This document shows positions 43,177 through 54,400 of a stretch of DNA of 64,000 bases, one piece after another (positions within the stretch are counted from its first letter, which is position 1; every line of letters starts with the position of its first letter). Origin of the DNA: Naumovozyma dairenensis CBS 421 (Eukaryota > Ascomycota > Saccharomycetes > Saccharomycetales > Saccharomycetaceae); the NCBI RefSeq assembly GCF_000227115.2, contig NC_016488.1, forward strand, positions 558,001 to 622,000, written 5' to 3'. The translations under genes and the position numbers were made by a program. The notes beneath the pieces were generated by a model, which worked only from the letters and a program-made list of their open reading frames with translations, made no database searches and was not told the origin of the DNA.

Positions 43177-43863
43177 CTAATATATATATAAGTAAATGCA
43201 TAATAAAATAAAATTGAATATTTCATGGGGTTCTTCTTCCTTTACCTTTTTTTGAACCAATTCAAAACCATCATCATCTATTATTGGCTCTTGAATTAAG
43301 TTTGGAGTTTGCTCTTCTTCATCGTCATCGACCATCATTATCATATCTTCATCTTCGTCATCGTCAAGTTCTTCATCAGACGAAGATTCTTCACCTTCTT
43401 CATGATGAATATGAATATTGTGTTTCTTTGTATTACTACTAGGATTTTTTTGCTTTTCTACCCAAGCTAAATATAATTTCTCTACAGTATCGAATTGTAA
43501 CAATTGACATTCTCTATAAAGATCAATGATTCCCTTGGCGATTGGTAAGGCAGAATCATCTTCCACGTTAGTTTCAAATTCATCCGTCATGGCATACAAT
43601 AAAGTTTCTTCAATTAATTCGATATCAACAATTCTTTCCTGCTTGAACAAATCCACTATAATACCAGTGACCCAATCTCTCTTTTCAGCAGAATGAGGAC
43701 CACCCCAATTGTTCTCTACAGCAATATCCAACGCATCCCATTTATAAATGTACATAGAGACACCTAATTCGAATCTAGCTTGCTGCTTTTCGTCTGAGAA
43801 TAACAAATTTTTTTGGCCATTGGGTGCTTCCACGCTTTCAGTAACATCAAATTGCAAGCTCAT
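43177..43863 (-). CDS. TSR2: Tsr2, Rps26 (eS26) chaperone
   Basis: Escort protein that takes eS26 from its importin and delivers it to 90S pre-ribosomes; it is required for 20S pre-rRNA processing. The 228-residue product (yeast 205) carries the WGG motif of the family in ENNWGGPHSAEKRDW near 55-69. ARFELGVSMYIYKWDALDIAV lies just before it, and a very acidic C-terminal part near 155-190 resembles the eS26-binding tail. It is convergent with ECM30 and divergent from CNA1. The promoter has an exact PAC and an RRPE core. Confidence 0.95.
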   Translation of the reverse strand: MSLQFDVTESVEAPNGQKNLLFSDEKQQARFELGVSMYIYKWDALDIAVENNWGGPHSAEKRDWVTGIIVDLFKQERIVDIELIEETLLYAMTDEFETNVEDDSALPIAKGIIDLYRECQLLQFDTVEKLYLAWVEKQKNPSSNTKKHNIHIHHEEGEESSSDEELDDDEDEDMIMMVDDDEEEQTPNLIQEPIIDDDGFELVQKKVKEEEPHEIFNFILLCIYLYIY

Positions 43864-43967
43864 TTTTACTAGTACGGTATATTTAGCGTTTTCGCAGTAC
43901 GTTCTCCTTAATAAATTTGCTCTATCATAGTTTTTATCACAAGTCCATCTATTCTCATCACAAGTTC

Positions 43968-43977
43968 AGCTCATCGC
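43968..43977 (-). promoter_or_regulatory. PAC element upstream of TSR2
   Basis: Exact GCGATGAGCT on the minus strand, 105 bp before the TSR2 ATG. It is paired with an RRPE core about 33 bp further upstream, the standard layout of ribosome-biogenesis promoters in yeasts. Confidence 0.75.
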
Positions 43978-44009
43978 TATATTATTCTTTTCCATTGTAT
44001 TAGTTAGCT

Positions 44010-44018
44010 AATTTTTCA
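44010..44018 (-). promoter_or_regulatory. RRPE core upstream of TSR2
   Basis: TGAAAAATT on the minus strand matches the core of the RRPE element (TGAAAAATTT) bound by Stb3. Confidence 0.5.
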
Positions 44019-44039
44019 CTTTTCCAACAAAGTTGGGTG

Positions 44040-44047
44040 TTACCCGG
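44040..44047. promoter_or_regulatory. Reb1-type site
   Basis: TTACCCGG, the reverse complement of CCGGGTAA, matches the Reb1 consensus. Reb1 clears nucleosomes in divergent promoters. Confidence 0.55.
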
Positions 44048-44114
44048 CCCATGTAAATAACACCCAGACACAAGCCAAAATATCATCTATACTTCCACAT
44101 CACGTGGTCTTACA

Positions 44115-44193
44115 TTAGGGCTTTAAAAATATTACAAGCCCTACTTTGATATATCATGGTTACCCCTAACATTGTGAAAACACAAAACCCTAA
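44115..44193. promoter_or_regulatory. Pair of Tbf1-type sites (ARCCCTAA) upstream of CNA1
   Basis: TTAGGGCT at 44115-44122 and AACCCTAA at 44186-44193 both fit ARCCCTAA on one strand. A near match ACCCCTAA lies between them at 44162-44169. Confidence 0.5.
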
Positions 44194-44429
44194 GGGACAA
44201 TATTGCTAAAAATAAAAGATGGAAAACCAAAAAAAAAAGACAGTAGGAATGTTTTATATATTTCAGTAAAGTGAATTACTTATTATTGACAAACAGCGTG
44301 CTCCCATGGATATCAAGATCTAAAAGGACTAAGATACAATAGTTAGTGAGAACACCCCGCTGCCCTTGCCATCTGTTTTATTCTTTTGCACAAGAAAACC
44401 AAGTTGCTACTGTTCTTTTCCCTTTCATT

Positions 44430-46160
44430 ATGTCTAGCACAAGTGAAAATAACTCATCACCCATAAAGGTGATCACCCCACAAGAAGGTGGATCCGCCTC
44501 ATCCAAAGATTTAACCATGTACGCCTTAGAAGACGGTCGTCAAGTATCTACGAGAGATAGGGTGGTCCCCGCAGTGAAGAAAATTACCTCACACAGACCT
44601 ACGGATGAAGATGTCTTCAATGCCAAGACAGGTCTACCTAACCATAAATTTATCAGGGATCATTTTGCTCAAGAGGGGAGACTCACTGCATCACAATTAA
44701 GTAAGATTTTAATGATGGCCACGCGTGTCTTATTTGAAGAACCGAACGTCCTCGAGGTGCCTTCTCCGGTGACTGTTTGTGGTGATATCCATGGGCAATA
44801 TTTTGATCTTTTGAAATTGTTTGAAGTTGGTGGTGACCCCACAGATGGGAAAACTAAGTATCTTTTCCTAGGAGATTATGTGGATAGAGGTGTTTATTCG
44901 TTGGAATGTTTGATTTATCTTTATTCTTTGAAATTGAATTTTAAAGATTCCATTTGGTTGTTAAGAGGGAATCACGAATGTAAACATTTGACCTCTTATT
45001 TCACTTTTAAAAATGAAATTTTACATAAATATAATGCCAAAATTTATGATGAATGTTGTCAATCTTTTAACGCGTTGCCGTTGGCTGCTATTATGAATGG
45101 ACAATATTTCTGTGTTCATGGGGGGATTTCACCTCATTTGAAAACTATTGATGATATTAGGAAATTGGAAAGGTTTAATGAAATCCCATCTGGAGGATTG
45201 ATGTGTGATCTTGTTTGGGCAGACCCCATTGAAGATTATGATGAAGAAAATGCTGATGACGATGATAAATTGTTTATTCCAAACGAAGTTAGAGGTTGTT
45301 CATATGCGTTTACTCACAAGGCTGCCTGTCAATTCTTACACAATAATGGGTTGTTATGTATAATTAGAGCTCATGAGGCACAGGATGCTGGTTATAGAAT
45401 GTACAAGAATAATGATGCTTTGGGGTTCCCCAGTTTATTAACTTTATTCAGTGCTCCAAATTATTGTGATACGTATCAAAATAAAGCTGCCATTTTGAAA
45501 TTTGAAAATAACGTCATGAATATTCGTCAATTTAATTTCACTCCTCATCCATATTGGTTACCTGATTTTATGGATGTTTTCACTTGGTCTTTACCATTTG
45601 TTGGTGAAAAAGTAACAGAATTATTGGTATCCATATTAAACATTTGTACTGAAGAGGAACTAGAAGAACCATTAAAACCTGCTGAAATATCAAAAGCTGT
45701 CAAAGAAGGTAAATCGATTGCTAATACGAAAAAAACCACAGAACCAGTTACAGGTGTCACCACTACCACTACAACTACATCCCCCATGGCAAAACGATCT
45801 ATATTAGATGATGAGCATAAAAGAAGAGCATTACGAAATAAAATATTGGCCATAGCTAAAGTTTCAAGGATGTATTCTGTCCTAAAAGAAGATAGTGAAA
45901 AAGTTAAACATTTAAAGGCGATGAATGCAGGTGTATTACCACGTGGTGCATTAGCTCATGGGTCTGAAGGGTTAGATGAAACCTTAACTGCTTTTGAAAA
46001 AGCTAGAAAGCAAGATTTAATTAATGAAAAATTACCGCCAAATTTAAATGAGGCTAAATTAGAAAACAAAATTTTTTATCAAGAAATGTTAAAGAAAGCT
46101 GCCACTGCAAAGCAAAATAGTACGGATAAAAATACACATGCATCTGATATACCCAAATGA
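44430..46160 (+). CDS. CNA1: Calcineurin A, catalytic subunit (PP2B)
   Basis: Ca2+/calmodulin-dependent Ser/Thr phosphatase that activates Crz1 and stress responses. I chose the ATG at 44430 (576 aa; yeast Cna1 553), because the 28 extra codons upstream begin at GTG. Metal and catalytic motifs are GDIHGQ at 118-123, GDYVDRG at 148-154, RGNHE near 179-183 and HGGISP near 230. A regulatory-subunit-binding helix (WSLPFVGEKVTELLVSI) lies near 385-402. A basic calmodulin-binding segment (RRALRNKILAIAKVSRM) lies near 465-482, and an autoinhibitory-like region follows. The neighbours and the inverted order identify it as the YLR433C homologue. Its duplicate CMP2 is not in this window. Confidence 0.95.
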   Translation: MSSTSENNSSPIKVITPQEGGSASSKDLTMYALEDGRQVSTRDRVVPAVKKITSHRPTDEDVFNAKTGLPNHKFIRDHFAQEGRLTASQLSKILMMATRVLFEEPNVLEVPSPVTVCGDIHGQYFDLLKLFEVGGDPTDGKTKYLFLGDYVDRGVYSLECLIYLYSLKLNFKDSIWLLRGNHECKHLTSYFTFKNEILHKYNAKIYDECCQSFNALPLAAIMNGQYFCVHGGISPHLKTIDDIRKLERFNEIPSGGLMCDLVWADPIEDYDEENADDDDKLFIPNEVRGCSYAFTHKAACQFLHNNGLLCIIRAHEAQDAGYRMYKNNDALGFPSLLTLFSAPNYCDTYQNKAAILKFENNVMNIRQFNFTPHPYWLPDFMDVFTWSLPFVGEKVTELLVSILNICTEEELEEPLKPAEISKAVKEGKSIANTKKTTEPVTGVTTTTTTTSPMAKRSILDDEHKRRALRNKILAIAKVSRMYSVLKEDSEKVKHLKAMNAGVLPRGALAHGSEGLDETLTAFEKARKQDLINEKLPPNLNEAKLENKIFYQEMLKKAATAKQNSTDKNTHASDIPK

Positions 46161-46729
46161 TTTTTCACGATGATAGAAGTAGAAACTATGATAATGAAAT
46201 AAAAAATAAATAAATAACCCCCAGTTTGTAACGAATCAAGAAAACAATAATGGATTTTTCTAATCAAATAATCATATTTATATACGTACTAGTAACAATA
46301 ATAATGTATCCACCTAACTTATATACATAAGGTTTACGAGAAAGAGGCCAATTCCACTAATAGTCAAACTTTGGATTATCCTTTCTCATATTCTTACTTG
46401 ATCATTCAAGCAAAATAGTTCATTTCTTCTACAAAAGGTAGTTTGTTGTCACCTCTTTTAACCGCTATTATTAATTATGTATAAGATACGGTAATGACAA
46501 AATAAAATACAAAAGAATTTAAGCTTTTTGTTACACAAACGAACGAACAGAAAACAAAAGGGTTTTACTGTCACAATTCTTCAAGAAAGAAGGCAATTTG
46601 GAGTTCAATTAGAAGATTGTGTGTGGTCATTACAATAGCCAGAAAGAGCCATGTTTATTTAGTTTAATTATCAAAGAACGAACGAAATATATATATATAT
46701 CAAATACTCATTTCTCAAAAAGAAAAAAA
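46161..46729. other. Gap between CNA1 and ATG23
   Basis: A 569 bp stretch at the place where S. cerevisiae has IMD3. No IMP-dehydrogenase sequence is present. Only AT-rich runs, including an AT repeat just before ATG23, are seen. Confidence 0.6.
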
Positions 46730-48118
46730 ATGCAATTGGATGAACTATTAAAACAGCAGGAGGAGATAAGTAATCTATTAGATACATTGATTCTTGTACA
46801 TAAGAATGCTCTCATAGATGATACCAAATCTTCTATCTCAATAACTAACTTACGAAAAGATATAGCAATATGTTTTAATGATATTTACAAATTGAATGAT
46901 ATGTTGATATCATTCGATGGTGAAAGTAAAGAGACAATCTCATTCCTAACTAGTAATAAAGATAAATTCATCAAATTAATAAATCAGGAAACTGAATTGT
47001 TAGAAGAACAAAAACACTGGTCAGAAAATATGGATAAAATTATAGGATTATCTTCGTCACAGGAAAAACCATCATCCCATGATGCTGAGGTGTATATAGA
47101 TGAATTGACAAGAATCTCGATTACATCAAGTTATAGATCAATATTGAATCAATATATTGAATTGGTTGGTATTACAAATACATCGTTAGCATCCGAGCAA
47201 AACGAAGTTTCTTCTTCTTCTTCAAGCGTTCCCTTATCTAGAGATGATCTGTTTAAATCTATGGAATTATTACAGGCAACAAAGGAAACAAATTTGAAAG
47301 AAATTAAACAACTTGAATCGTTATTAAAAAACTTCAGAAAAGATCAGACACTCATCGAAAATGAACTGAAAAGACAACGTGCCAAGATTCAAAATGAAAA
47401 GTTAAGAATCCAATTGGAATTAAATAAATTAAACACAAGGAAAAGTAAATTAATATCCAGCTGTGGGTATAATGATAAAGGTAGTCATCAACACCAATCC
47501 GATACTCTTACCCACAAATTATTGAATTTCTCCTTGGAAAACAGAGATCACGTTACATTAGAAGAAGATCGTATCAAAATCAAAGAAACAAATAGTCGTT
47601 TTTTGCAATTTATAGATGTGAAAATAGAATCTCTACGAGATCAATTAGCCCATAGAAAGGATAATAGCTCAACTTTGTTGAACCAAAAAAATATATGGTA
47701 CGATTGTATTGATATCTTATCTGATTTAGAAAATTCTTTAGTAGAAATAATAAATACTAACCCAATGAATAAAATCAGTTCACGGAAGATGGTAGAAGAG
47801 ATCAATACAACGATAGAATACCTTAGTGCCGTTTTAAAGTCACTTCCCTCAAATGAGAATGACAAATTGAAAACTTTATTAGAAAATGAGCGCAGTGTTT
47901 TGCAAAAAGCATATGATGAACTTTATAAACCTTCAAGAGAGTTGTTATCCCAAGATCATCTTCCATCATTAATGGAAAATTCCCATTCAGATGAAGAACA
48001 GAAAAATATCAGCCCCATAACAACCCCTCCATTCGTCGTAGCCAGTAAATCACCACCAAAAATAGGCACTTTCAAGCAAGACGTCCAAACTGTCTCACAA
48101 CCAACGAAGGAGGACTAA
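46730..48118 (+). CDS. ATG23: Atg23, coiled-coil autophagy and Cvt-pathway factor
   Basis: Peripheral membrane protein that helps Atg9 vesicles form and move in autophagy and the Cvt pathway in yeast. I chose the ATG at 46730 (462 aa; yeast 453), which is preceded by an A-rich leader; the longer frame starts at GTG. The N-terminus MQLDELLKQQEEISNLLDTL and long heptad-like segments over about 1-60, 185-250 and 285-410 indicate an extended coiled coil. A Ser/Pro-rich tail follows. No catalytic motif is present. Identity rests on the coiled-coil build, length, N-terminus and place between CNA1 and SEN1. Confidence 0.85.
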   Translation: MQLDELLKQQEEISNLLDTLILVHKNALIDDTKSSISITNLRKDIAICFNDIYKLNDMLISFDGESKETISFLTSNKDKFIKLINQETELLEEQKHWSENMDKIIGLSSSQEKPSSHDAEVYIDELTRISITSSYRSILNQYIELVGITNTSLASEQNEVSSSSSSVPLSRDDLFKSMELLQATKETNLKEIKQLESLLKNFRKDQTLIENELKRQRAKIQNEKLRIQLELNKLNTRKSKLISSCGYNDKGSHQHQSDTLTHKLLNFSLENRDHVTLEEDRIKIKETNSRFLQFIDVKIESLRDQLAHRKDNSSTLLNQKNIWYDCIDILSDLENSLVEIINTNPMNKISSRKMVEEINTTIEYLSAVLKSLPSNENDKLKTLLENERSVLQKAYDELYKPSRELLSQDHLPSLMENSHSDEEQKNISPITTPPFVVASKSPPKIGTFKQDVQTVSQPTKED

Positions 48119-48428
48119 CAATTGTACATGAGAGATATCTTGACTTAACGTATTCTATTACATATATATATATATATATTCTTAGTGTTTGTAAAATCTT
48201 TAACGATGACGACAATTAATAGGCCTCAAAACCTTCTTCTCATTATAGCCAAGGTTACATAGCAGAAAATTTCTATATAAGTTACTGTAAATATCTGTAA
48301 GACAAAAGAGCTGAAGTCTATCGAAGTCATATGAAAGTCATATGAGAGTTACTTTCTTATAATATATAGTATATGTAAAAGTCTATATCAATATAGGAAA
48401 GTATATGCATAGGGGAAAANACAATTAT
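48119..48428. other. Convergent ATG23/SEN1 3' region
   Basis: A 310 bp AT-rich gap with a TA repeat near 48160-48178 and one undetermined base at 48420. No gene is seen. Confidence 0.5.
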
Positions 48429-51400
48429 CTATGGTCTATGGGGTTTTCTTTTCTTGGGAATAAATGGGCTGGCCCTTGCTTGTCTTCTATTTGATCGTGG
48501 ACCATTCGATTGTGCAGGCTCTCCTCCATTGGATCCTGATTCTGCTCCAAATCTTAATGGCTGGTCAGAAACATAACGAGTTGGAGGAAAGGCTTGAGGA
48601 GGTGGAGGTATTGGAGCTGGATATGTGTTTGTTGATGCAGCTCCAATATATGGTGGGTTTGAGCCTTGTGGAATATGTTGTGCTGAACCTTGTGGCAAAC
48701 CACAGTTGGAAGGACCAGACAAACCATGTTGCCCTTGTAATGGCTGGTATGGATCAAACAGTTCTTCCTGTTGATTGTATGTTGGCTGCGGATATGTAGG
48801 ACCTTGCCCTGACGTTGGTGGACTATATGTATTAGAAGACTTTGCTAGTGGGTCAGATTGATATTGGCTTTCATATCTACTTGGTAATTGCGCAGAAGGT
48901 GCTGTCGGGCGTTCTTTTGGAACCTCAGTAGTGGATGAATGGGCGTTCTTACTATTGTATTTACTCAATTCAATTTGTTTCTTAATTTTAGGCCTTTCTG
49001 TTTCAGTAGGCTTAGCGTCTGTAACAACGACTTTCTCAACCTCTGATGGTATATAATCATCATTAGCATCATCTGTCCTTGCTGGCGATGGAGGAGGTGA
49101 TCTCTTCGGTAGATGCGGTTGCGTACTATCTAAAGAAACGTGTTTGGTCAACGGAACAGTAGAGTTGTTACCGATCTTCTCTGGAATAAAGGTTATATCA
49201 TCTGAGAATGAGACATGACAATTTTTCTTTTTCCTTCTCTTCTTCTTAGATTTTTCATCAATGGAGACAGACCCCTTTGTTGAGGGTACATCTGTTGATA
49301 AAGACGGACCGCCAAAAATAGACGATTTCTTCTTCGTTCCTGCAGATAGTACTGATAAAGAGTCATTTTTTTTCTTACTAATATCAATCTTGTCTTTTCT
49401 ATCCTTTTTATCTTTCTTTTGCTTCCTATCTTCTCTTTCAGTTTTATTTTGCTTTTTCTGTTTATCTTCTGAAACTGTTTTGTCCCTCTTTTCCTTCTTG
49501 GCTTTCTTAACATTTTTGGAGAGTGGCTCTTCGTCCAGATCTTTTCTCTTCAATGGAATTTTTACGCTAGAAATTTCTGATTTATGAGGATCATAGCCAT
49601 CCATTTGAGGTATTTCCTTCAGCTCGGCTAATCTACTATTGGACAAAGTCTTCCCATTGAGGAACCCTGGTTTTGCTACTACTAAACAATCCCTTGATCG
49701 TGCATCGTTAATTAAGTGTTTCCAAAGTTTATTTTTCAGCAGTGATTGTTGATGACCTAGTATCCACATACTAGTTTTGGCTCTGGTGAATGCCACATTC
49801 ATACGACGAAAATCCTTCAAGAAACCAACACTAGTCTTCGTATCATCGGCACGAACACATGAAATCAAAATGATTTCTTTTTCTTGCCCTTGAAACCCAT
49901 CGATAGTATTGAAATCAATGGATTTACTAATACTACCTCCAAAATACCTCGTAAACTCCCTTCTCATCCTTTGCATTTGCTCTCTATAAGGAGAAATAAC
50001 ACCAATTTTACCGGTAAAATCTATCTTGGCATCAAATTCGTTAAATAATTTATCAACTAATTCTATGGCTACCTGGATTTCTTCCAGATTAACATAGGAC
50101 ATTGTTTTACTATTTTGCTGCTGCTTACCGGTGGAAATGTCAAAGAATTTGTAAGGCGCAAAAGGAACCATTTGATGCCATGGTCTTCTATTAATAATGT
50201 CCATAGAGGGCCCATCTTTCAGTTTACCTTGATAAAATTCTTCTGATGGAAACTTACTGATATCAGGATGCATACGGTATTGGACATTCAATAGATAAGG
50301 AGAACTATTCTTTTCCATTCTCACAAATAACGATTGATTGTACTTAAAATTACTAGCGGCGCCTGAAAGAACTGTTGGTGGTAATTGGTTTGGATCACCA
50401 ACCATTATACAACGCTTACCACCATATCTTAATGGGATGATCGAGGACAACTCCGTACATTGACATGCTTCATCAACAATGACAGTATCAAATTTGATAC
50501 CAAGCGTAGCTAACACATCATGAGCTGCCCCCGACAAAGTAGAACAGATAACCTCGCTGTTCGCTAAAATTTGAGCTTGAGCATTCCTTCTATCCAGATC
50601 CCTATTTCTGTGGTTAACTGAATTCCTCTCACGGAGTTCATCTTTTTTCTTACCTAAATCGTTAATCACTTTACTTAATTCTCTAATTTCTAGTTGTAAC
50701 TTTGCAATTTCTTCAGTCGAAAGTGTACTCGTAGTAGCAGTTTCAGCGTTATTCAGCTGAGCCCTCAACTCTCTTCTCTTAGATACCGACGAACTGAAAT
50801 TACGTTCTAAATCTGGATCCATAGTAAATTCATAATTCTTTTCGGCAACTTTTCTGTCGACAAGCTCCTCTAAGGTTAAATTCTTAATCGCGACATTAAC
50901 TACATCAGATCTACCAATACGAACCAGGTTAGGTTTAAAAAGCCTACCATTCTTGTCGTAGACACCTTCTTTTAATCTAATACAGATTTCATCTACAGCG
51001 GCATTACTTGGTGCACAGATAAGTACCTTTTGCTTCTTTAATAATTGATCAATAGAGAGCTTTGAACCATCTGTAGGAGTTTTTATGATATTGCTACTCA
51101 ATATCTTTCTGGTCGATAGGAAGTAGCCAACAATACCTAGAATTGTTTTTGTTTTACCGGTACCAGGTGGGCCTTGAATCAAAGAAAACCCCTCATTTGA
51201 AACTGTATGAACAATTGCCTCTGCTTGTGATGTATTTAAGTTGTATTTTTCTTTCACGTCTTTGATTTCTTCAGGAGATACAGTAACAGACGGCGTAGGT
51301 ACCGCTAGAAGAATTTGATTGACAAGATCATAGTATTCTAAACCTTCTAATGTTTGATATTCTCTTTCGACAGTTGTCATTTGCATAACTTTTACAGCCT

Positions 51401-54400
51401 GAATTTCAGATCTGATAGTCAAGAATTTTGCAAATTTATGATTACGATGAATTCTCAAAGAAAGATCTACATTCCCACCCTTTACGTACTTTATCGATTT
51501 TACTTTTGCCAGACAAGTATTTTCTGCATTTTTAAAATCGTCATTTGTCAAGCGAGAATTAGGTCTCATGTCAGGAAGATAAGCTAATACAATTAAATCA
51601 GTTTCAGATACACCTACTTCTTGAAAGGCATTCTTTGAAATTGAAGCATAGACTTCATAAAAATCAGAAACAGCAGTTCTATTCCCAATTAAAATAGTGA
51701 AACCACGATTTTCTTCTCGATCACGAGCAGAACAGAGGCCTTGCCATGATTCTAATAACAATAACGGTCTCATAATTTTCTGATAGTCGGTTGTGTTTTC
51801 AAATTGATCCTTAACGTCAGCATATGTTTCAATACCAGCATCATCCGGATATTCGTTTCTCCTTGTATAGTCCCATTGTAGGACCGTATCATATAAAGGA
51901 CCAAGATCAATGTTTAATCTTCTTCTCATAGATTCTTCCTCACGTCTTGCAATTTCAGCCTTGCTTTCCTTTTTAATCAATTTCCCCTTCATATCTACAG
52001 ATTGAATTTCTGTGCGTTTACCCTTTGCAATAGCAAATAATTCCCTTGCGGATTCTATATCATCACCACTTTCGTCACTGCTGCTGTCATCATGCTTTTT
52101 GGGTTCATATGAACTTTTCGTGTGGAAGACAGATGTACTTGGGGGATGAACCACTCTATTTTTCAATAATTGCCTTCTCGCAAGTTCCATATTAGAAAGT
52201 GGCTTAATTGGTTTGGTATTATGTAATTTTACAGAAGAAGGCTGTTGGAATGTACCGAAGTTCGTGATTTTAGATTGCTTTGGTTTGCCAGTAATAGAAG
52301 AAGCAAGTGCCTTTCTTTGCAAGAAATCGACTTTAGATTCTATAGGACTTTTAGTAGGTAGGCTAGGAGAGGAGCTTGGAGATTCGCTTTCTGTGAGATC
52401 TATCCTTTGAATATGTGCATTTTTCTTTTCCTTATGATATCTATCTGCTTCTTCAATGATTCTATTTGTAACATCTTTATTGAAGGACTTCGCCATGTTG
52501 AGAATTTCAAGACTTTGTTGGTCAGAGAGTTTATTGGAGAATTTTTTGGATTTTGAACCATATTTTGCTATCATTTCCACTAGGTTGTCATCGACCTTTA
52601 TATTTCTTTCATGTGCAATACTAGAAGCACTCATAATTAAACGAACACAAGATTCTAGTAGAGCTTCATCACTTAATCTTAACCAATAAAGCATATTGAC
52701 GAAAGTTTTCATCACATTTTGGAAAAGGTCTACATTTGTATGTCGTAGTGCATCAGAGAATTCTCTGTATGAATCAACGAAAGATTTACTCAATTCCAAA
52801 GTATCTTTGGTGAAGTTTTCTAAGACGGAATACTCATATTTCGACGCCCATTTCAAAGTACAACGGTATATTGTATCTAAGAAGGACCAACTCAGGGACC
52901 AGAACTTTGTGACTTCTGAATCTGTGTCATTACTTTTTAAAGATTGATAATTTGTAAATGTGCCGTTGATAGGATCTGTAAATGCGCTAAGGATATCCAT
53001 CAAGACACGGATAGCTCTGGGACATGGTTCATAAAACTCACACTTAATTAATTGATTTAGAACTACGTTAATCGCTCTAACATGATATGTTAGGTTTTTT
53101 GTCAGTATAGATTGAATACCTTCTAGTCTACCTTGAACATCGAATGTTTCATATAATATATTCGTTGTAGCCTGATAAAGTTGGGTATTGGAGGAGAAAA
53201 TGCATGCCCAAAACCCTTGTACTGCATCCTGATCACTTAAGATAGCAGACAATTGATTTGGTAATATATCGGTAAATTTTTCAATCAGATTAGTTGAAAG
53301 ATTTAAAAACATTTTTACAGTTTCATTATGTTTTTCAGCGACTGGTGTTTTCAAAGGTACCAATAACAAACCGTTAATATTTTTCAATGCAATTAGCAAC
53401 TGTTTTGCCAAGAGTGGACCATCATGAAATGAACGGAGATCAACCTGATTGGTTAAATGTTCCAAAAGCGTAAGCGTCAGTGGCAAATTACCAGTTTCTT
53501 TACCAGAGTATAATTTAAAAGTACGTTCACATAATAATAGGATATCAAAATTAATACATTCGGCTAGCACCATCATTGTAGACGTGGAAACAGACATAGC
53601 TGATTCACCTAAACCAGGGTAAAAGACATTGGGGTTTGTTGCGGATCTTATAATGATATCCTGAATTAAAGGATTGTTTAATAAGGCTCTTGAATCGGTT
53701 TTAGTATATAAAATTGTTTCGAAATTTTCCTGCACATAAAGCATAGCTCTTTCCTCTTCTTTGATAAATAATACGGCACGTAATAATGCCGTTGATGAGT
53801 TCATGAGACAGGCTTTGGGGACCGCTTTTAAATTGTCGTATTTGGCAATGATTCTTAAGAATGCCATAGATACTTTTTTGACCATCTGTATTCTTTTCGA
53901 TGGGGATAACGCGTGATAAAATTGTAATGTCCATGATAATAAATCAGTAACAGATCCTGACAAGTCAAAGAGGCTACTGGTATCATTTTCTGATATTTCA
54001 TTATTTTGAATTCTAATCAATTTCAGGGCAAAAGTATCACGATCGAAGACTATATCTAAGATGCTGTGGAACGTATATGGTTCTATTTTGGACCAAAACT
54101 CAGTACCGAACTTTTCAAGGAACATATTCAAAGCTCTTAAAAGGAAATCTAATGGTTTATCGTTATATGACTTGCTCAAATGACTGTACCATAATCTGAA
54201 AATGGACTCGATTGGGAACTTAAATGATTTCTTCAAAGATTCGATATTCTTCGGGACTTCAAAATATTCCACAAATACATCTTTTTCTAGCAATGTAAAT
54301 ATTGGAATTAATCTTGACCAAAATTGAGCAATGACTAATTCATTCCAATTCACAGGATTCTGAAGAAACAAAAGATGGATATTGATTTCTTCCAAGACGT

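Larger units (their letters stand above)
43864..44429. promoter_or_regulatory. Divergent TSR2/CNA1 promoter
   Basis: This 566 bp region holds several recognisable sites: PAC (43968-43977), RRPE core TGAAAAATT on the minus strand (44010-44018) and a Reb1-type TTACCCGG (44040-44047). A Rap1-like ACACCCAGACACA lies at 44060-44072 with one mismatch, and CACGTG at 44101-44106. Tbf1-type sites lie at 44115-44122 and 44186-44193. The density suggests the shared promoter is mainly set by ribosome-biogenesis regulators. Confidence 0.6.

Noticed and set aside
44346..44429. 28-codon N-terminal extension of calcineurin A
   Set aside because: It begins at GTG and resembles no calcineurin N-terminus. The ATG at 44430 gives a family-like start and length.
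46619..46729. 37-codon N-terminal extension of ATG23
   Set aside because: It begins at GTG and encodes a non-coding-like A/T-rich leader. The ATG at 46730 fits Atg23.
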